Notes under the pieces: model-generated
The model's input: the letters and a program-made list of their open reading frames with translations, nothing else
Told to the model about the DNA's origin: nothing
Databases searched by the model: none
In this document: positions 28,380 to 35,911 of the stretch, in pieces
Position numbering within the stretch: the first letter of the stretch is position 1
How the letters are laid out: each line of letters starts with the position of its first letter
Made by a program: the position numbers and the translations under genes
Assembly (NCBI GenBank): GCA_025963725.1
Contig: JAOQAE010000006.1
Coordinates: forward strand, 620,001 to 684,000
Source of the DNA: Bacteroidota bacterium
GTDB lineage: Bacteria; Bacteroidota; Bacteroidia; 2-12-FULL-35-15
Reading direction: 5' to 3'
Length of the DNA stretch: 64,000 nucleotides

Positions 28380-30065
28380 ATGAACAAACATCTCCTTTTT
28401 TACCTTTTCCTGATCGGCATGAATGTGAATGCCCAGCCCAACCTCGCATGGGCAAAGCAAACCGGTGGACATTCGGGGGATATCGCAAAAGACCTGGTGA
28501 CAGACAAATGGGGAAATGTGTATACTACCGGGATATTTAGTGATACTGTTGATTTTGATCCGGGGCCGGGTATTTATAACTTAACCGCTGCCGGCAATAC
28601 TGATATCTTTATTTTAAAACAGGATGCTTCAGGAGCTTTTCTCTGGGCCAAAAGCCTGGGCGGGAATATGCAGGATGAAGCACGCTCCATTACCATTGAT
28701 TCCTCGGGCAACCTTTACCTGGCAGGCTCCTTCGAAGGCAGCGCCGATTTTGACCCGGGGCCGCCTGCCGCTGTTCTTATTTCTTCCGGCCACACTGATA
28801 TATTTATTTCGAAGTTTGACAACAATGGGAGCTTACTATGGGTGCGGAAGGCAGGCGGAAGATCTGATGACGGCGCCTGCTCAGTGCAGGCAGGCCCCCG
28901 CGGCTCGGTAGTGGTGGCGGGCATGTTCAGGGATACTGTCGACTTTGACCCGGGGCCGGGAATAGCCGACCTGTTATCACCCGGCTATGAAGATGCATTT
29001 ATCATGAACCTCAACAGTTCGGGTGATCTTACCTGGGTGAAACAATTACACGGCCCGGCCGATGATATCGGTTTTTCCATTGCCCTTGATGCCCCGGGAA
29101 ACTGCTATATAACCGGGTATTTTAACGGCAGTGTTGATTTCAACCCGGATCCCGGTGTTTTTAATATGAGTTCAATGGATGAAGAAGATATTTTTATTTT
29201 AAAACTGGATACAGCCGGTAGTTTCGTATGGGCGCGAAGCATGGGAGGCAGCCTTAGCAACATGGGGCTTTCAATTGCCACCGATCCTTATGGCAACGTG
29301 TACACCACCGGTATGTTCTGGGGTACTGTTGATTTTGATCCCGGCGCCGGGACCTGTTCAATTACTTCTCCGGGAAGCTTTGATGTTTTCATTTCAAAGC
29401 TCGATGCGGCGGGAAACTTTGTTTGGGCAAAAGCCATGCAAGGCCCATCCGTTGGAGAGGGATATTCCATAGCGGTAGACGCGTATTCCAACGTGTTTGT
29501 AACCGGTGTTTTCTGGGGCACGGTTGATTTTGATCCGGGAGTAGGGGTATATGAGCTTAATCCTGTTGGGAATTGCGATATTTATATCTTAAAGCTGGAT
29601 GCTTCAGGAAATTTTTCCTGGGCAGCATCCATGGGTTCCACGGGAGTTGATGCAGGATACGCAATCAGTGTTGACGGCTACGGAAACATCTATCTTTGCG
29701 GCATGTTCAGTAATGCCATGGACGCTGATCCCGGCTCCGGGCTGTTCACCCTAACCCCCACAGGAGGCTACGATATTTTTATCCAAAAGCTGTACCAGGG
29801 AACTGCAGCTATCGGGGAAGCAAATGCGGCCGCTGCTGTTTCAGTTTTTCCAAATCCTTCACCGGGTATTTTTTACATCAGCCTGCCTCAGTATGAAGAA
29901 TCAACCATACATGTGTACGATGCAACAGGGAACTGTGTATGGAGCGCGGGGCCTCAATGCTGGGGAAACTTGCAGATCGACCTGTCTGTGCAGAAACAGG
30001 GAATTTACTTTATTGAAGTTCTGACCCGAAAGGGAAAATCGGTGCGAAAACTTGTATTGCAGTAA
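28380..30065 (+). CDS. Secreted seven-repeat propeller-like protein with T9SS domain
   Basis: 562 residues with signal peptide MNKHLLFYLFLIGMNVNAQ. Seven repeats of about 65 residues each carry a phrase like GTVDFDPGPG followed by DIFILKLDASGNFVWAKSMGG, the SBBP/beta-propeller style; seven copies suit a closed seven-bladed propeller. The Asp-rich DFDPG loops could bind calcium. The C-terminal 80 residues (VFPNPSPGIFYIS to KLVLQ) form a type A T9SS sorting domain. The start at 28380 is the ATG giving the signal peptide; a TTG at 28350 is in frame but extends nothing useful. Confidence 0.85.
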   Translation: MNKHLLFYLFLIGMNVNAQPNLAWAKQTGGHSGDIAKDLVTDKWGNVYTTGIFSDTVDFDPGPGIYNLTAAGNTDIFILKQDASGAFLWAKSLGGNMQDEARSITIDSSGNLYLAGSFEGSADFDPGPPAAVLISSGHTDIFISKFDNNGSLLWVRKAGGRSDDGACSVQAGPRGSVVVAGMFRDTVDFDPGPGIADLLSPGYEDAFIMNLNSSGDLTWVKQLHGPADDIGFSIALDAPGNCYITGYFNGSVDFNPDPGVFNMSSMDEEDIFILKLDTAGSFVWARSMGGSLSNMGLSIATDPYGNVYTTGMFWGTVDFDPGAGTCSITSPGSFDVFISKLDAAGNFVWAKAMQGPSVGEGYSIAVDAYSNVFVTGVFWGTVDFDPGVGVYELNPVGNCDIYILKLDASGNFSWAASMGSTGVDAGYAISVDGYGNIYLCGMFSNAMDADPGSGLFTLTPTGGYDIFIQKLYQGTAAIGEANAAAAVSVFPNPSPGIFYISLPQYEESTIHVYDATGNCVWSAGPQCWGNLQIDLSVQKQGIYFIEVLTRKGKSVRKLVLQ

Positions 30066-30106
30066 AATACCTCTTTGTAGGTATTGTGATCCCGCAGCAG
30101 TCCCGG

Positions 30107-30114
30107 TATATTTG
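30107..30114 (+). promoter_or_regulatory. -7 promoter box of the 30133 small gene
   Basis: TATATTTG, a perfect TAnnTTTG, 18 bp before the ATG, with ATTG at 30083-30086 as a -33 candidate at 20-bp spacing. Confidence 0.55.
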
Positions 30115-30132
30115 TTGTATCAATAAAAAGCA

Positions 30133-30288
30133 ATGCAGCAGCCGTTTTACATATCACCCGCAATTACCGAGCAGCCAAACGGCCTCTGGGGATTTTACCC
30201 GCAGGTGATCGAGCTGAAAAAAAAGAAGAAGTGCTGCAAAAAATTCAAGACGGAAAAGCGCTGCAAAAAGTGTCCGGCCAACTCCTGA
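30133..30288 (+). CDS. Basic cysteine-rich miniprotein (51 residues)
   Basis: ATG at 30133, TGA at 30286-30288. The first 28 residues include ITEQPNGLWGFYPQVIEL; the C-terminal 23 are strongly basic with C34, C35, C44 and C47 (KKCCKKF and KRCKKCPAN). The paired cysteines could make a small zinc knuckle. No signal peptide. It has its own well-formed promoter, which supports a real gene. Short proteins ending in this KKCC...RCKKCP pattern occur, as I recall, across Bacteroidota, without known function. Role: unknown, perhaps nucleic-acid or ribosome binding. Confidence 0.65.
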   Translation: MQQPFYISPAITEQPNGLWGFYPQVIELKKKKKCCKKFKTEKRCKKCPANS

Positions 30289-30307
30289 TGGCCATTTCGC
30301 AGGATCG

Positions 30308-31087
30308 CTAAAGCTTTATTTCAAAACTGTCGGCATCCTTAAACGCGGGGAATCCTTTTCTGAACTCCTCCAGCTCCCCATAGCTTAAAGAAATTGTTTC
30401 GGTGGCTTCCTCATGTGCGGGAATACTGCTGATGATCTCGCCCCTGAAGTTAATAAGGGCCGAATCACCGGAATGGTAGATCCTATTCCCATCGTTGCCC
30501 ACCCTGTTTAGTCCGGCAACATAACACTGGTTCTCGATGGCGCGCGCAAGCAATAATGTTTTCCAGGGATGCGACCTTCTTTCGGGCCAGTTGGCCACAT
30601 AGACCAGCACATCATAATTCCCTGTGTTACGGCTCCATACGGGAAAGCGCAGGTCGTAGCACACGAGCGGACAGATCTTCCAGCCCTTGATCTCCTCCAC
30701 TATTTTTTTTGTTCCGGGAGTATAATGATTGTTCTCATCGCCCATGCTGAAGAGATGGCGCTTGTCGTAAAACGAATGAGTTCCATCTGCACGCATCCAT
30801 ACGAGGCGGTTGTAATGTTTTCCGTTCTCTTCACAGATGATGCTGCCCGTGATCACGCAATTTTTTTTCTTCGCCTCCTCCTTCATCCAGCTCACTGTTC
30901 TCCCGTTCATCGGCTCTGCAAAGCGCTCCGGCTTCATGCTAAAGCCCGTTGTGAACATTTCCGGAAGGATCACAAGGTCGGTTTCGCCGGAAATGGCGTC
31001 GATCTTTTTGGAGAACATGGCAAGGTTCTCTTCAATGTTTTCCCAGTGGAGGCTGGACTGTATGAGGGTGATGTTGAGGTTTTGCAT
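30308..31087 (-). CDS. Omega-amidase (nitrilase family, YafV-like)
   Basis: 259 residues with the nitrilase triad: Glu in VILPEMFTTGF, Lys in FYDKRHLFSMG and Cys in PLVCYDLRFPVWS. The HLFSMGDE and FPVWSRN phrases point to the YafV/omega-amidase group, which hydrolyses alpha-ketoglutaramate and alpha-ketosuccinamate. It lies directly downstream of a methionine aminotransferase gene on the same strand. These enzymes are known to pair: the transaminase uses glutamine as amino donor and the omega-amidase removes the keto-amide. A 28-bp perfect inverted repeat separates the two genes. Confidence 0.9.
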   Translation of the reverse strand: MQNLNITLIQSSLHWENIEENLAMFSKKIDAISGETDLVILPEMFTTGFSMKPERFAEPMNGRTVSWMKEEAKKKNCVITGSIICEENGKHYNRLVWMRADGTHSFYDKRHLFSMGDENNHYTPGTKKIVEEIKGWKICPLVCYDLRFPVWSRNTGNYDVLVYVANWPERRSHPWKTLLLARAIENQCYVAGLNRVGNDGNRIYHSGDSALINFRGEIISSIPAHEEATETISLSYGELEEFRKGFPAFKDADSFEIKL

Positions 31088-31127
31088 GATAGACTATGAT
31101 AAATTTGTGATTGAAGTACTGTGTGGT

Positions 31128-31196
31128 TGTCAGTTCGAGCGGAGTCGAGAACGTGGGCCGGCAATACACACGTTCTCGACTCCGCTCGAACTGACA
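31128..31196. repeat. Perfect 28-bp inverted repeat (REP-like)
   Basis: Arms 31128-31155 and 31169-31196 are exact reverse complements around a 13-nt loop, beginning TGTCAGTTCGAGCGGAGTCG. It belongs to the same family as 17201-17300 and 33079-33194. Located between two co-directional genes, it would form a very stable RNA hairpin. Confidence 0.9.
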
Positions 31197-31209
31197 GCGC
31201 TCAAACGAA

Positions 31210-32364
31210 CTATATCTTATTAATGATCGCGATCGCCTTGTCGAGCGTTTCTTCCTTTTTCGCAAAGCAGAAACGAAGCACATTGTGATCCGTTCGTTCA
31301 TGATAAAAAGCAGAAACGGGAATAGAGGCGAGCCCGAATTCCTTCGTTAAGCGGGTGGCAAATTCGGTATCTTTTTCCTTGCTGATCTTTTTATAGCTGA
31401 GCAGCTGGAAATAAGTGCCCGCTGCGGGCGTGAACGAGAATTTCGAATTGCGGATCGCCTTCGCGAAATAATCGCGCTTATCTTGGTAGAACTTACCAAG
31501 CTGCAGGTAATTCTCCCTTTTCTGCAGGTACTCCGCAAGCGCATGCTGGATGGGCGTATTACAGGCAAACACAAGGAACTGGTGTACCTTCCGGAATTCC
31601 GCCATCAGGTTCTTAGGAGCCACGCAGTAACCCATTTTCCACCCGGTGGTGTGGTATGTTTTTCCAAAAGAGGAAATGATAAAGCTGCGCTCCGCAAGCT
31701 TCGGGAAACGCGCTACGCTCTGGTGCGGCTTGCCGTCGAAAATAATATGCTCATACACCTCATCGCTGATGATCACGATGCCGGTGCCTGCGGTGAGCTT
31801 TTCGAGCTGCTTCATGTCTTCTGCCGACATCATGCTTCCCGTTGGATTGTGCGGCGTATTGATAATGATCATTTTGGTGCGGTGGCTGATCACTTTTTTC
31901 ACCTCGTCCCAGCTGATGCAATATCCCGGCGCCTTCAGCTGCAGGTAAATGGTTTTACCGCCGTTGAGCTCGATGGCAGGCTGGTAGCAATCATAGGCAG
32001 GCTCAAAGATGATGACCTCGTCCTCCTCGCGGATGATCGCCGAAATGGCAGTAAATATCGCCTGTGTGGCACCTGCCGTAATTGTGATTTCCGTTTCCGG
32101 ATCGTATTTCGCACCGTATAATTCTTCTGTTTTCTGCGCAAGCACCTCGCGAAGGCTCATCAACCCGGGCATTGGCGCGTACTGATTATTCCCGGCCTGC
32201 ATGTGCTTGTTCACGAGCGCGATCATTTCCTCATCGGCATGAAAATCAGGAAAGCCCTGTGAAAGGTTGATGGCATTGTGCTCGGCTGCCAGCTTGCTCA
32301 TGACAGTAAAAATGGTGGTGCCTACATTGGGTAATTTACTTTGGATCAGGTCGGGATAATGCAT
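31210..32364 (-). CDS. Methionine aminotransferase (YbdL-like, PLP-dependent)
   Basis: 384-residue class I/II aminotransferase. INLSQGFPDF and NTPHNPTG bind substrate, SDEVYEHIIFDG positions the PLP ring, and SSFGKTYHTTGWK contains the Schiff-base lysine. The sequence flavour (NNQYAPMPG, ITAGATQAIF) matches the YbdL/kynurenine-aminotransferase-like group that transaminates 2-oxo-4-methylthiobutyrate to methionine. First gene of the pair with the omega-amidase. Divergent from the FKBP gene. Confidence in the exact substrate is moderate. Confidence 0.88.
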   Translation of the reverse strand: MHYPDLIQSKLPNVGTTIFTVMSKLAAEHNAINLSQGFPDFHADEEMIALVNKHMQAGNNQYAPMPGLMSLREVLAQKTEELYGAKYDPETEITITAGATQAIFTAISAIIREEDEVIIFEPAYDCYQPAIELNGGKTIYLQLKAPGYCISWDEVKKVISHRTKMIIINTPHNPTGSMMSAEDMKQLEKLTAGTGIVIISDEVYEHIIFDGKPHQSVARFPKLAERSFIISSFGKTYHTTGWKMGYCVAPKNLMAEFRKVHQFLVFACNTPIQHALAEYLQKRENYLQLGKFYQDKRDYFAKAIRNSKFSFTPAAGTYFQLLSYKKISKEKDTEFATRLTKEFGLASIPVSAFYHERTDHNVLRFCFAKKEETLDKAIAIINKI

Positions 32365-32463
32365 ACAGGTTTTATTTCAGGCTTAAAGTTAAAACTTCCG
32401 CATTAACGACGTGCAGAATGGAAAATAAATCACATTTTACGAGGTTTAATTAGGTGATTGACT

Positions 32464-32471
32464 TATTTTTG
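32464..32471 (+). promoter_or_regulatory. -7 promoter box of the SlyD-like gene
   Basis: TATTTTTG, a perfect TAnnTTTG match, 33 bp before the ATG at 32505. Confidence 0.5.
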
Positions 32472-32504
32472 CGCGAAATCAGTAAAAAATTAAAATATTT
32501 TAAA

Positions 32505-33011
32505 ATGACAGTCGGACAAAACAAAGTGGTTTCGGTAAATTATACACTTAAAAATAAAGGCACCGGAGAACAGGTAGAACAAACAAGCAAGGAACATCCG
32601 TTCGTATTCATCTTCGGAACCGGTGGCCTGTTACCTGATTTTGAATCTAATTTAAACGGCAAAAAAACCGGTGATACATTCGATTTCTTTATCGATGCGG
32701 CAAACGGTTATGGCACCCGCCAGGAAGACCACGTGGTGATGATCCCGATCGGGGCATTCCAGGGCGAGGACGGGAAGCTGGATGATGAAAATGTAAAGGT
32801 TGGCGTTACACTGCCAATGGTTGATAACGAAGGAAACCGCATGTACGGACAGGTGCTGGAGATCAACAGCGAATTTGTGAAAATGGACTTTAACCATCCT
32901 TTGGCCGGACAGGACCTGCATTTCAAAGGTGAGATCCTTGAGATCCGCGAAGCAACCGAGGATGAGATCGCACACGGGCACGTTCACGGTCCGGGCGGAC
33001 ACCATCACTAA
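32505..33011 (+). CDS. SlyD-like FKBP peptidyl-prolyl isomerase
   Basis: 168 residues. FKBP fold with an inserted flap domain: KVVSVNYTLKNKGTGEQVEQ, the PFVFIFGTGGLLPDFESNL active-site rim and NHPLAGQDLHFKGEILEIRE. This is the SlyD type, which acts as prolyl isomerase and chaperone. The tail HGHVHGPGGHHH resembles the nickel-binding His-rich tail of SlyD. The ATG at 32505 is used; upstream codons back to 32454 lie in the promoter. A hairpin at 33033-33071 follows. Confidence 0.9.
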   Translation: MTVGQNKVVSVNYTLKNKGTGEQVEQTSKEHPFVFIFGTGGLLPDFESNLNGKKTGDTFDFFIDAANGYGTRQEDHVVMIPIGAFQGEDGKLDDENVKVGVTLPMVDNEGNRMYGQVLEINSEFVKMDFNHPLAGQDLHFKGEILEIREATEDEIAHGHVHGPGGHHH

Positions 33012-33032
33012 TCGTTGATGCAAATAATTATG

Positions 33033-33071
33033 AATTCGGCTCTGCTCAGTATTACTGGACGGAGCCGAATT
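33033..33071 (+). terminator. Hairpin downstream of the SlyD-like gene
   Basis: AATTCGGCTC and GAGCCGAATT make a perfect 10-bp stem with a long loop 21 bp after the stop; no good T-run, so termination is tentative. Confidence 0.4.
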
Positions 33072-33078
33072 GTATTAT

Positions 33079-33194
33079 GTCAGTTCGAGTTTTCGCCTTT
33101 TTTTGGCGAAAGTATCGAGAACTGGCCCACTTCTCGAGCAGTTTATCCTGAGCGGAGTCGAAGGGCTTCACTTTGTTCCGCACTCGAAGTGACG
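33079..33194. repeat. REP-like palindromic element
   Basis: Starts TGTCAGTTCGAG and ends CACTCGAAGTGACG, with an inner TTCGCC/GGCGAA hairpin and a GAGCGGAGTCGAAGGG phrase. Same family as 17201-17300 and 31128-31196. Confidence 0.75.
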
Positions 33195-33239
33195 CAGTTT
33201 TAAAAGCGTAGGATATTATTAAAAAATAAGGCTAAGCCA

Positions 33240-33656
33240 TTGAACCTAACCTTCAGAACCCCTTCCGGAAAAGAGTTTGAACAGATCTGCGGCCACATCC
33301 GCGAATTTGAGCTGGATGATCGCGGCCTGCAGCCGGAGCAGTTTACGGCAGCTTTCCGCGATGGGGAGCTTGTGGGCTTCGGACGACTGAGAAAGCATGC
33401 CGATTGCACTGAACTCTGCTCGCTGGGCGTTGTGGCTTCGCAACGGCGCAAAGGCATTGGCAAAGCGCTGGTGGCGGAACTCATCCGAACCGGCCCTGTC
33501 ACCATTTACCTCTCCTGTATCATCCCCGGTTTCTTCAGCAGCTTGGGATTCCGCATCACCAACACCTACCCTGCATCCATGCGGGAAAAACTGAACTATT
33601 GCTCCAGCGAACTGCCGGTACCGGAAACGTATGTAGTGATGGTATTCGAAAAATGA
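33240..33656 (+). CDS. GNAT-family N-acetyltransferase
   Basis: 138 residues, TTG start at 33240. The acetyl-CoA binding motif A is clear: CSLGVVASQRRKGIGKALVAE, with the pyrophosphate loop RRKGIG. A second strand, VTIYLSC, leads to FFSSLGFRIT, the usual C-terminal motif of small GNAT enzymes. The substrate cannot be told. It is flanked on both sides by REP-like elements, so it is probably a monocistronic gene. Confidence 0.83.
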   Translation: MNLTFRTPSGKEFEQICGHIREFELDDRGLQPEQFTAAFRDGELVGFGRLRKHADCTELCSLGVVASQRRKGIGKALVAELIRTGPVTIYLSCIIPGFFSSLGFRITNTYPASMREKLNYCSSELPVPETYVVMVFEK

Positions 33657-33679
33657 GCCCTAATTGTATAATTACGGAA

Positions 33680-33750
33680 CGTCGTTGCGAGCACAGCGAA
33701 GCAATCCCGTTCTATATAGCAGATTGCTTCGCTGCCGCTCGCAATGACAT
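33680..33750. repeat. Palindromic dispersed repeat (TTGCGAGC family)
   Basis: TTGCGAGCacAGCGAAGCAATC pairs, with one small bulge, with GATTGCTTCGCTgccGCTCGCAA. A widespread intergenic hairpin type; distinct from the GTCAGTTCGAG family. Confidence 0.75.
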
Positions 33751-33913
33751 TTCCAAACATACATTTACTACATAAAGCGATTTTTCGTGCTTTAAATCCA
33801 AGCGGAGAGATTTAGCAACATTTAAACAATAGTTAAAGAATAATTAAACAGGACATATACAGGTCAAATAGGTATTTAATTTACATTTAATAGCTAAATT
33901 CTCGGATTTTTCA

Positions 33914-33921
33914 TAGTTTTG
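33914..33921 (+). promoter_or_regulatory. -7 promoter box of the 33952 operon
   Basis: TAGTTTTG, a perfect TAnnTTTG, 30 bp before the ATG at 33952. Three TTAAA(C/G) words at 33822, 33833 and 33844 lie upstream at exact 11-bp spacing. Confidence 0.5.
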
Positions 33922-33951
33922 AATAGTTTTAAACATGAAATCAACCGGTTT

Positions 33952-34464
33952 ATGAAGAAACTAACCGCTGAAGAATACGAGCAATTGCCCCTGAAAGGCA
34001 AGGGCAGAAGCTCTCATGTATTCAATTCCATCATCAATTTAAAGCCGGGAGAAGCCGTGCTGATCGAAAAAAAGGACTGGAAGCGCAAAGCCGCTCCCGG
34101 AACGCTGGTGCGCTACGTTGAAAAGAAGCACAGCATGAAGCTGAGCTGCGGAGCGCTCAACGATGGCTCGGGCTGGGCGGTGAAACGGATCGACACGCAG
34201 GCGGTGCCAACCGGGCACAAAACCGTGTTTACAGATGAACGCCTGCAGCTGAAATCGGATGTGCTGATCTTTTACATCGGCCGCATGGGCTTTCACAAGA
34301 TCGAACGCATCGAGGATTCGGTGAAGGCCGCAGTGAACCATTTCTGGAAGAACGACAATGTGCTCGTTAAAGAACTGTTCTTCGAGATCATCCAGGGACT
34401 TGCGGAGCAGGGACACATTGTGATCGAAAATGAGAAGACGTACATTCCCTTAAGAAAAAACTAA
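33952..34464 (+). CDS. Conserved-looking protein of unknown function
   Basis: 170 residues starting MKKLTAEEYEQLPLKGKGRS. The first 80 residues are basic (LKPGEAVLIEKKDWKRKAAPG) and compatible with nucleic-acid binding. The last 60 look helical with a winged-helix-like end (VLVKELFFEIIQGLAEQGHIVIE). No signal peptide or membrane segment. Its stop directly abuts the ATG of the HEAT-repeat gene, so the two are surely co-translated. I recognise no family. Confidence 0.7.
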   Translation: MKKLTAEEYEQLPLKGKGRSSHVFNSIINLKPGEAVLIEKKDWKRKAAPGTLVRYVEKKHSMKLSCGALNDGSGWAVKRIDTQAVPTGHKTVFTDERLQLKSDVLIFYIGRMGFHKIERIEDSVKAAVNHFWKNDNVLVKELFFEIIQGLAEQGHIVIENEKTYIPLRKN

Positions 34465-35220
34465 ATGGCATTTTACGACCTGAGCAAGGAAAAGCGCATT
34501 GTACTCGTAGAGCTGATGAACAGGGAGATCGTTTCGGAGATCAGCTCCGGCAAGCTGAACATGCTCCCGGCTTATTTCGCCGATGAAGATACCTACATCC
34601 GGAAAACGGCGTATCTCGCAACCGGCCGCATTTACAAAGCGAACGAGGGACTGCAGAAAAAGATCCTTGTCCTGCTCAACAAGCTTTTCACTTCCGAAAA
34701 TGAGAAGGTGCGGCAAAGCACCATCAATGCTGCCGGCGAGATCGGCATGCTGCACTTCGAAGCCATTTCAGAACTGATGGAAAAAGGGTTGTTTGATGAG
34801 CATCACATTGTACGCAACGCAGTGATCGGCTCCATCAAAAAAATGGGTGAGAAAAATCCAGTCCCAACGCTCGCTTTCGCGAAGCAATTCCTGCATCATG
34901 AGAACAAGGAGATCAGGAGGGAGATCTGCCACGGGATCGAGCTGCGCGGAAGAACGCACCCGCAGGACATTTTACCGCTGCTGCGTGAGCTGCAGTTCGA
35001 TAAAACCGCGCGCGTTAGAAATACGCTGGTGCATGTGCTCGGACAGATCGCCTATAAAAAAGGCTGCCTGGAAACTGTTGTAGCCGACCTGAAGAAGTGG
35101 GAAAACCAAGCGCTTGCTGCGGATGCGCTGGAAGAGATCATTGATGTGCATGAGCGCTATAAAAATTTTTCGGTAAAAACACAGGAGGAAGCCATCGCGT
35201 ATATTGAGAAGCATTTCTAA
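34465..35220 (+). CDS. HEAT-repeat protein
   Basis: 251 residues, no export signal. Successive helix pairs with HEAT spacing: EDTYIRKTAYLATGRIYKA, SENEKVRQSTINAAGEIGM, DEHHIVRNAVIGSIKKMGE, HENKEIRREICHGIELRG and KTARVRNTLVHVLGQIAYKK, about five repeats. Such alpha-solenoids serve as protein or DNA-binding scaffolds (AlkD-type DNA glycosylases are built this way), but no catalytic residue can be named. Coupled to the preceding gene; its stop abuts that of the convergent deacetylase gene with no gap. Confidence 0.8.
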   Translation: MAFYDLSKEKRIVLVELMNREIVSEISSGKLNMLPAYFADEDTYIRKTAYLATGRIYKANEGLQKKILVLLNKLFTSENEKVRQSTINAAGEIGMLHFEAISELMEKGLFDEHHIVRNAVIGSIKKMGEKNPVPTLAFAKQFLHHENKEIRREICHGIELRGRTHPQDILPLLRELQFDKTARVRNTLVHVLGQIAYKKGCLETVVADLKKWENQALAADALEEIIDVHERYKNFSVKTQEEAIAYIEKHF

Positions 35221-35847
35221 TTAACGCAGCAGCCCGAATGAAAAGCCTTCTGCCAAAGCCGCATCAATAAAGCGCGGCAACGCATACTCCATATTCTTCT
35301 GCGCTTTGAGGCTGTCGTGAAAAACAATGATGGAGCCATTGCGCATATTGCCGGTCACGTTCTCCAGGCATTGCTGGGGAGAAGTGTTTTTATCGTAATC
35401 GCCGCTCAGCACATCCCACATCACAATGCTGTAGAGCTTTTGCAGCTGCCTGTACTGCGAGCGCTTAAGCTTTCCGTAAGGCGGCCTGAACAAGGGCATG
35501 CTGCTCCCCTCCTGCCCGATCAATTGCCTGCAGCGCTCTATATTCTCGAGATAGCCGGCGGTATGTGTATTCCATCCGTTCACATGACTGAAGGAGTGGT
35601 TGCCGGTTGCATGCCCTTCTTCCGAGATCTTCCTGAAAACATCGGGATGCTTCTCCACATTTTCACCGACGCAAAAAAAGGTGGCCTTCACGTTCTTTTC
35701 CTTCAGCAGGTTCAGCACTGCTGTGGTAACTCCGGGAAGCGGGCCGTCATCAAACGTAAGGTACAGCTTTTTCTCTGCGGCATCGCCTCTCCATAAAGCC
35801 TTTGGATAAAGCTTCCTGATCAGCCATGAAGAGCGCGCGAGGTACAT
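35221..35847 (-). CDS. Polysaccharide deacetylase (NodB homology domain)
   Basis: 208 residues. The five NodB motifs are readable: LTFDDGPLPG (catalytic and metal Asp), HATGNHSFSH (metal His pair), FRPPYG, VMWDVLSGDY and IIVFHDS. It would remove N- or O-acetyl groups from peptidoglycan or another cell-wall/surface polysaccharide. The N-terminus (MYLARSSWLIRKLYPK) has no clear signal peptide, so the location is uncertain. Confidence 0.9.
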   Translation of the reverse strand: MYLARSSWLIRKLYPKALWRGDAAEKKLYLTFDDGPLPGVTTAVLNLLKEKNVKATFFCVGENVEKHPDVFRKISEEGHATGNHSFSHVNGWNTHTAGYLENIERCRQLIGQEGSSMPLFRPPYGKLKRSQYRQLQKLYSIVMWDVLSGDYDKNTSPQQCLENVTGNMRNGSIIVFHDSLKAQKNMEYALPRFIDAALAEGFSFGLLR

Positions 35848-35911
35848 TTTTTACCGTGTTAAACAAATTCGCCCCCGGGATACGGAGGCGAATGTTGTGA
35901 ATTATTTCCTG

